NCBI GenBank assembly: GCA_964644465.1
Contig: CAZXVU010000034.1
Coordinates: 1 to 18,561, forward strand
Length of the DNA stretch: 18,561 bases
Reading direction: 5' to 3'
DNA from: CAZXVU01 sp964644465
GTDB taxonomy: Bacteria; Chlamydiota; Chlamydiia; Chlamydiales; SM23-39
Shown: positions 15,228-18,561 of the stretch, piece after piece
How the letters are laid out: the number at the start of each line of letters is the position of its first letter
Numbering within the stretch: position 1 is the first letter of the stretch
Notes under the pieces: model-generated
What the model saw: only the letters and a program-made list of their open reading frames with translations
What the model was told of the DNA's origin: nothing
Database searches by the model: none
Position numbers and translations under genes: made by a program

Positions 15228-15259
15228 ATACGTATACGTACAATACTCATACGTATAAT
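15228..15259 (+). promoter_or_regulatory. Palindromic operator-like sites over a TATAAT box
   Basis: A perfect 12-bp palindrome TACGTATACGTA (15229-15240) and a second palindrome ATACGTAT (15249-15256) overlap a perfect -10 TATAAT (15254-15259). ATACGTAT occurs at 15228 and 15249, 21 bases apart, two helical turns. No good -35 is seen. The layout suits a dimeric repressor, plausibly the MarR-family protein encoded two genes on. Confidence 0.6.
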
Positions 15260-15272
15260 CAAAGGAGCTTTT

Positions 15273-15701
15273 ATGACCCGATATTGGATCGCTGTAGCAA
15301 GCCGTGAACATGTACTCGTAGGAGTCGCTGCAGGCATTGCCCAAGTATGCCATGGCAAGCAAACCCCTCTCAATCAAATGGCAGCTAATGATTGGATCGC
15401 CTATTATTCACCTACAGAAAAGTTTGGCGAACCCATGCCTTGCAGACGATTTACTGCCATAGGACAAATTCGCCCAGGAAAACCGTATCTATTTCCTATG
15501 AGCGAAAACTTTATTCCCTGGCGGCGCGATGTCCAATTTTTCCCTGCACAAGAAACTCCGATTGAGCCGTTGATCGATCAACTCTCATTCATCCGCGATA
15601 AAAAGAAATGGGGATTTCCTTTCCGGCGGGGATGTTTTTCAGTTCCCGCACACGATTTCCTCCTCATTGCCTCCAACATGGGAGTTCCGATTGCCGGTTG
15701 A
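15273..15701 (+). CDS. EVE-domain (PUA-like) protein
   Basis: A 142-residue single-domain EVE protein. It opens with RYWIAVASREHVL (3-15) and has GIAQVCHGKQTPL (21-33), DWIAYYSP (40-47), a GQIRPGKPY strand-turn (64-72), the conserved KWGFPFRRG (112-120), and ends after HDFLLIA. EVE domains are related to PUA/YTH folds and are thought to recognise modified bases in DNA or RNA. Here it stands alone without a nuclease. AAAGGAGC precedes ATG, and palindromic operator-like sites cover the promoter. The 3' end overlaps the MarR-family gene by 11 bases. This makes a two-gene, likely self-regulated unit. Confidence 0.85.
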   Translation: MTRYWIAVASREHVLVGVAAGIAQVCHGKQTPLNQMAANDWIAYYSPTEKFGEPMPCRRFTAIGQIRPGKPYLFPMSENFIPWRRDVQFFPAQETPIEPLIDQLSFIRDKKKWGFPFRRGCFSVPAHDFLLIASNMGVPIAG

Positions 15702-16140
15702 TTTTGGAAAAATTAGCACTCATGAGATTCCCGAAGAAAGTCCTGGATTTCTTCTTTGGCGGGTCAGCACCTATTGGCGCAGGTCCATTGAAGCGGTATT
15801 AAAACCTTTGGGCCTGACCCATCCTCAATTTGTCGTCCTTGCTTGCACAGGCTGGCTGACTCGTTCAGGGGAAAAAGCAACGCAAGCAGCCATCGGCAAG
15901 CAAGCGGGATTGGATCCCAACACGACTTCTCAAATCCTCCGCAGCCTACAGACAAAAGGGCTCATCGATCGCTCCCGCCAAGCCGATGAAAGAAGCAAAT
16001 CTCCTTCCCTCACCCCTAAAGGCGCCCAAACTCTCTCCATAGCTTTACCTGCCGTTGAAAAAGCGGACGCAAAGTTTTTTTCTCCTCTCAAAAATTCCAA
16101 GCTGTTGAAAGACTTGGAAATTCTCGCGGACATTAAATAA
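15691..16140 (+). CDS. MarR-family winged-helix transcriptional regulator
   Basis: A 149-residue dimeric repressor-type protein. A dimerisation helix LLWRVSTYWRRSIEAVL (21-37) precedes GLTHPQFVVL (41-50) and the helix-turn-helix ATQAAIGKQAGLDPNTTSQI (63-82). The recognition helix continues to about 92, then the wing DERSKSPSLTPKG (99-111) follows. The frame is open to TTG 15667, but I chose TTG 15691, which has GGGAG at six bases and overlaps the EVE gene by 11. It probably binds the palindromes upstream of the EVE gene (inference). Truncated copies of its last residues occur after the second and third downstream paralogs, so its 3' end was part of a duplicated unit. Confidence 0.87.
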   Translation: MPVDFGKISTHEIPEESPGFLLWRVSTYWRRSIEAVLKPLGLTHPQFVVLACTGWLTRSGEKATQAAIGKQAGLDPNTTSQILRSLQTKGLIDRSRQADERSKSPSLTPKGAQTLSIALPAVEKADAKFFSPLKNSKLLKDLEILADIK

Positions 16141-16187
16141 TTAAGGCAGGCGCTTCTGGACTCCATTGCTAATTTTTCTTTCAGTTG

Positions 16188-16244
16188 GAAATAAATTCAT
16201 CCCCTTGCTTTACTATCGCACCAAAAAAATTAGGAGATTTTATG
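16188..16244 (+). repeat. Conserved promoter/SD block, copy 1
   Basis: About 57 bases ending in the ATG of paralog 1: an AAATAAATTC segment, TTTACTAT (a TACTAT -10-like box at 16211-16216), a CACC element, an A-run, TTAGGAG and TTTT-ATG. It is repeated almost unchanged before paralogs 2 and 3, so the three genes are likely expressed alike. Confidence 0.75.
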
Positions 16245-16739
16245 TCGAGTGGTACAGTGAATGTATCAAAAGTTGAGTTTAGTCATTGTGAATTCATAGA
16301 AATTTCTGGTCAATGTAAAGAATCTGTAATCCGCATTACGAATAATAATGGGACAACGTTAACCGGTATTTTAAAGGCTCCTTTTAATGCATATCTTCCT
16401 GTTTATCATGTACAGCGCCTAACAATGAATGATCAGGGAGGGGTCGCAGAAGGAAATTTTCATATGGCTCCCTCCATTTTGATTAATACCATTTGCGTCC
16501 TTGCGAAAAGCCTGGAGCTTTGGTTGGGAGCCGATATCGACGCACCCAGACAGATCGCTGAAGAACTGAGAGTTTATCCCGAAGATGGAACATTGTATCA
16601 TCAAATTACGAGTGGACAATACGACGTGAAAGAAGGAGTTGTAAAAGCACCACAAAAAAAACAAGAAAACGTTGAAATTGTACAACAAAGACCAGTGGAA
16701 ATAACTGCCGTAAAAACAAGCCGATGCTGTCCCATATAA
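16242..16739 (+). CDS. Tandem paralog family protein, copy 1
   Basis: A 165-residue protein not recognised from any family. Conserved points with its neighbours: FxxIS near 18-23, IRITN (30-34), TGIL (41-44), PVYH..RL (53-60), GNFHMAP (71-77), LINTICVL (80-87), WL.AD.DAPRQIAEELRVYP (94-113) and a YD segment (127-128). The C-terminal tail (about 130-165) is Gln/Lys-rich and ends in SRCCPI, with twin cysteines near the end. No signal peptide or membrane helix is seen. ATG 16242 has TTAGGAG at five bases; a longer frame start at 16185 lies in the promoter block and is rejected. It lies just after the MarR gene and may be regulated by it. Confidence 0.8.
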   Translation: MSSGTVNVSKVEFSHCEFIEISGQCKESVIRITNNNGTTLTGILKAPFNAYLPVYHVQRLTMNDQGGVAEGNFHMAPSILINTICVLAKSLELWLGADIDAPRQIAEELRVYPEDGTLYHQITSGQYDVKEGVVKAPQKKQENVEIVQQRPVEITAVKTSRCCPI

Positions 16740-16752
16740 TTAAGAAGACGTA

Positions 16753-16810
16753 GAAAATAAATTCTTCTTCATGCTTTACTATTGCACCAAAAAATTTAGG
16801 AGATTTTATG
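16753..16810 (+). repeat. Conserved promoter/SD block, copy 2
   Basis: About 58 bases matching the block before paralog 1, with TACTAT at 16777-16782 and TTTAGGAG before ATG. It follows paralog 1 after only 13 bases. The spacer here has lost the MarR-tail sequence seen between paralogs 2 and 3. Confidence 0.75.
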
Positions 16811-17442
16811 TCAAGTGCAGGGAATATATCAAACGTTGAGTACACTCATGCTCAATTTAAAGGAATTTCAGATCAACATAAAGATTTTTTAATCCGCATT
16901 ACGAATAAAAATGGGACAACAGTGACCGGTATTTTAACAACCCCCTTTCTCGAAAATAATCCCTTTACGATTCCTGTTTATCATTTACATCGCCTAACAG
17001 TGAATGATCAGAGACAGGTTGTAAAAGGAAATTTTCATATGGCTCCTCCTATTTTGATTAATACCATTTGCGTACTTGGGAAAAGTCTGGATGTTTGGTT
17101 GCGAGCTGATCTCGACGCACCCAGACAGATCGCTGAAGAACTGAGAGTTTATCCCGAAGATGAAGAATTGTTTCGAAGAATTTTGAATAGAGAATACGAC
17201 CCTGAAACAGGAGAAACTATACAACCGAGACCCGTAGAAAGACCGGTTGTAANNNNNNNNNNNNNNNNNNNNNNNNNNNNNNNNNNNNNNNNNNNNNNNN
17301 NNNNNNNNNNNNNNNNNNNNNNNNNNNNNNNNNNNNNNNNNNNNNNNNNNNNGACCCTGAAACAGGAGAAACTATACAACCGAGACCCGTAGAAAGACCG
17401 GTTGTAAAAACTGCCGTGAAAACAAGCCGATGCTGTCCCTGA
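16808..17442 (+). CDS. Tandem paralog family protein, copy 2 (interrupted by N gap)
   Basis: Closest to paralog 1: IRITNKNGTT, GNFHMAP, LINTICVL, DAPRQIAEELRVYPED are shared. The 100-N gap at 17253-17352 splits the C-terminal tail. The 55 bases before the gap are identical to the 55 bases after it. If those overlap, the gene is 480 nt, in frame, 159 residues, and ends KTSRCCP, like paralog 1's SRCCPI. Counting the Ns as real puts the 3' part in another frame, which is an artefact of an arbitrary gap length. Alternatively the tail holds two or more copies of a 55-bp repeat. No function is known; no signal peptide or membrane helix is seen. Confidence 0.75.
17253..17352. other. Assembly gap of 100 N
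   Basis: Exactly 100 unknown bases, a usual placeholder size. The flanks (17198-17252 and 17353-17407) are identical over 55 bases, so contigs probably overlap here and no sequence need be missing. Confidence 0.9.
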
Positions 17443-17482
17443 TAGTTGATTTCTCAAAATCATATGGGCAAGATCTATGGAG

Positions 17483-17592
17483 TAGAAACTTTGGATGGAT
17501 ACAAAGTTTTTTTCTCCTTTCAAGAATTCCCACTTGCAAATTCTCGCGCAAATAGAATCATTTCTTAGGAAGGCAGACGCTTTCTTTCAGTA
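17483..17592 (+). pseudogene. Decayed copy of the marR 3' end
   Basis: Reading from about 17499 gives DTKFFSPFKNS, then LQILAQI, against DAKFFSPLKNS...LEILADI at the MarR C-terminus (source about 16060-16190). About ten bases of the source are missing in the middle, and the following AGGCAGACGCTT...TTTCTTTCAG also matches the sequence after marR. It is too short to encode a regulator, and is a duplication scar between paralogs 2 and 3. Confidence 0.7.
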
Positions 17593-17650
17593 GAAAATAT
17601 ATTCTTCTTCATGCTTTACTATCTCGACCAAAAAAATTGGAGATTTTATG
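17593..17650 (+). repeat. Conserved promoter/SD block, copy 3
   Basis: Matches the blocks before paralogs 1 and 2: the ATTCTTCTTCATGCTTTACTAT stretch is present (TTTACTAT at its end), followed by an A-run and TTGGAG before ATG. Copy 3 has CTCGACC where the others have GCACC. Confidence 0.75.
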
Positions 17651-18133
17651 GCGATTGCAGGGAGTGTATTAAGTGAACCTTTGGCGTTCAGTCACAATGA
17701 ATTTAAAGATATTTCTGGTCGATATACTGGATATGTAATCCGCATTACAAATAAAAATCAGACAAAGGTGACGGGTGTTTTAATCAGTCCCTTTTTCGGA
17801 GATACTCCCAATTGGAGTCCTGTTTATAATGTAAAGCGCTTAAAATTGAATAATACAGGAGATGTCGTAACAGGTAAAATTCATATGGCTCCCCCCAATT
17901 TGATTGATACTATTCGCCTTCTTGCGGATAACTTGGAGACTTGGCTGCAAGCCGATAGGAACGCACCCAGTAAGATTGCTGAAGAGCTGAGAGTTTATCC
18001 TCAAGATGATGCATTGGCGAATCAAATTTTGCGTGGTGAGTACGACTTTAAAGAAGCTGCTGTTGCACCCGTAGAACAAAGACAGGTTGAAAAAACTGCC
18101 GAAAAAACAAACAGAACTGTCCCTACTAGTTGA
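17648..18133 (+). CDS. Tandem paralog family protein, copy 3
   Basis: A 161-residue member of the same family and the most divergent of the three. It keeps F.DISG, VIRITNKN, TGVL, PVYNVKRL, HMAPPNLIDTI, WLQAD and KIAEELRVYPQD. It differs in the tail, which ends NRTVPTS and lacks the twin cysteines of copies 1 and 2. TTGGAG lies before the ATG in the conserved promoter block. The gene is intact, so the change in tail may reflect a different role or relaxed selection. The function is unknown. It is followed by another scar of the marR 3' end. Confidence 0.78.
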   Translation: MAIAGSVLSEPLAFSHNEFKDISGRYTGYVIRITNKNQTKVTGVLISPFFGDTPNWSPVYNVKRLKLNNTGDVVTGKIHMAPPNLIDTIRLLADNLETWLQADRNAPSKIAEELRVYPQDDALANQILRGEYDFKEAAVAPVEQRQVEKTAEKTNRTVPTS

Positions 18134-18144
18134 TTTTACTTTTC

Positions 18145-18216
18145 CTCCATGATATTCAAATCATAAATTCTAAGTTGTTGAAAGACCTGCAGATTCTTGC
18201 GGAGATTATTTCTTAG
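18145..18216 (+). pseudogene. Second decayed copy of the marR 3' end
   Basis: Bases 18166-18216 read NSKLLKDLQILAEIIS and stop, against NSKLLKDLEILADIK and stop in the intact MarR gene. The upstream TTTCCTCC segment is only loosely alike. It follows paralog 3, so the duplicated unit continued beyond it, and a fourth copy may have been lost. It overlaps the 3' end of the minus-strand cyclase gene. Confidence 0.72.
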
Positions 18217-18561
18217 GGATTAAACCGATTACCCTGGCAGGAGCTTCAGGTCCGTTTTCTATTTTCATAGGAAGGGCTATTGCAAAAGCTCCTTTCGGTG
18301 GAAGCAAATCGCAATGGGCCAGGTTTTCAATGATGTATTTCTCATTTTTCATCAGCAATTTATGACCAGGATAGGTGGGATCACCCGTCTCTAAGCCAAG
18401 CGTATCGATTCCCACTCCAGCAATATTTCGAGCCAATAAGATTTTTAGAGCCTCGACTCCAAATGTGGGAAAATGATTCTTTCCTTGGGCATCGCAGTTT
18501 CGATACCTTTTCGAATAGGGCCAATATCTACTCCAACCTGTGTATCCAATCACCAAACTAT
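18206..18561 (-). CDS. Cyclase-family (kynurenine formamidase-like) protein, 5' truncated by window
   Basis: The C-terminal ~118 residues of a metal-dependent amidohydrolase-like protein of the cyclase family. Recognisable are VIGYTGWSRYW near the window edge, AGVGIDTLGLE (the GVDT-type block), YPGHKLLM, the characteristic YIIENLAHCDLLPPKG, and ALPMKI near the end. The reading frame is open to the window edge and family members are about 210-260 residues, so the N-terminal half with the HxxxHxD metal motif lies outside. The substrate is uncertain: formylkynurenine or another amide or lactone. It is convergent with the paralog array, and its stop sits inside the second marR scar. Confidence 0.8.
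   Translation of the reverse strand, partial: SLVIGYTGWSRYWPYSKRYRNCDAQGKNHFPTFGVEALKILLARNIAGVGIDTLGLETGDPTYPGHKLLMKNEKYIIENLAHCDLLPPKGAFAIALPMKIENGPEAPARVIGLIPKK

Noticed and set aside
16808..17442. Frameshifted pseudogene reading of paralog 2
   Set aside because: The frame change comes only from the arbitrary 100-N gap; merging the identical flanks restores the frame.
1..18561. tRNA, rRNA or insertion sequence
   Set aside because: No cloverleaf, rRNA-like stretch, transposase motif or terminal inverted repeats were seen.

Overview
The window looks like a chromosomal stretch of a member of the Chlamydiae, most likely an environmental (amoeba-associated) lineage rather than Chlamydia itself. 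This is inference. The support is a GroEL paralog without the Gly-Met tail, several small proteins with the bilobed hydrophobic segment typical of chlamydial inclusion membrane (Inc) proteins, and housekeeping genes of ordinary bacterial type. It is scaffolded draft sequence with a 100-N gap at 17253-17352.

Left part (156-4163, + strand): a compact, overlapping operon of rsmI (16S rRNA methylation), nadC (NAD synthesis), coaX (CoA synthesis) and a groEL paralog. Before rsmI lies a hairpin-rich stretch of unknown nature (1-124). After groEL, behind a near-consensus promoter inside a long hairpin, comes a secreted protein that resembles trehalose synthase (GH13) but has lost its catalytic residues. 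Next on the + strand are a GT9 glycosyltransferase, a small very basic protein, a calcineurin-like phosphoesterase overlapping a CxxCxxCC (YkgJ-type) protein, an intergenic block of short ATCCTG repeats, and a phosphohexomutase translationally coupled to a short-chain dehydrogenase.

Middle part (11392-15207): an A+T-rich minus-strand cluster of three unrecognised proteins. Two of them are Inc-like and share a nearly identical ~40-residue C-terminal module after different N-termini. Then come two divergent genes: an Inc-like bilobed membrane segment fused to a SAM methyltransferase (minus), and an alpha/beta-hydrolase-like protein with a cationic amphipathic N-terminus (plus). This is the best candidate here for a host-interaction locus.

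Right part (15228-18561): an EVE-domain gene overlapping a MarR-family regulator, preceded by palindromic operator-like sites over a TATAAT box. It is followed by three tandem paralogs of an unknown ~160-residue protein, each with the same upstream promoter/SD block. Decayed copies of the marR 3' end lie after paralogs 2 and 3, so the array arose by duplicating a unit that included part of marR. The N gap falls inside paralog 2. Its two flanks are an identical 55-bp sequence, so collapsing them restores a normal 159-residue gene. The window ends in the C-terminal part of a cyclase-family (kynurenine formamidase-like) gene on the minus strand.

All calls come from reading motifs by eye; no database search was run.
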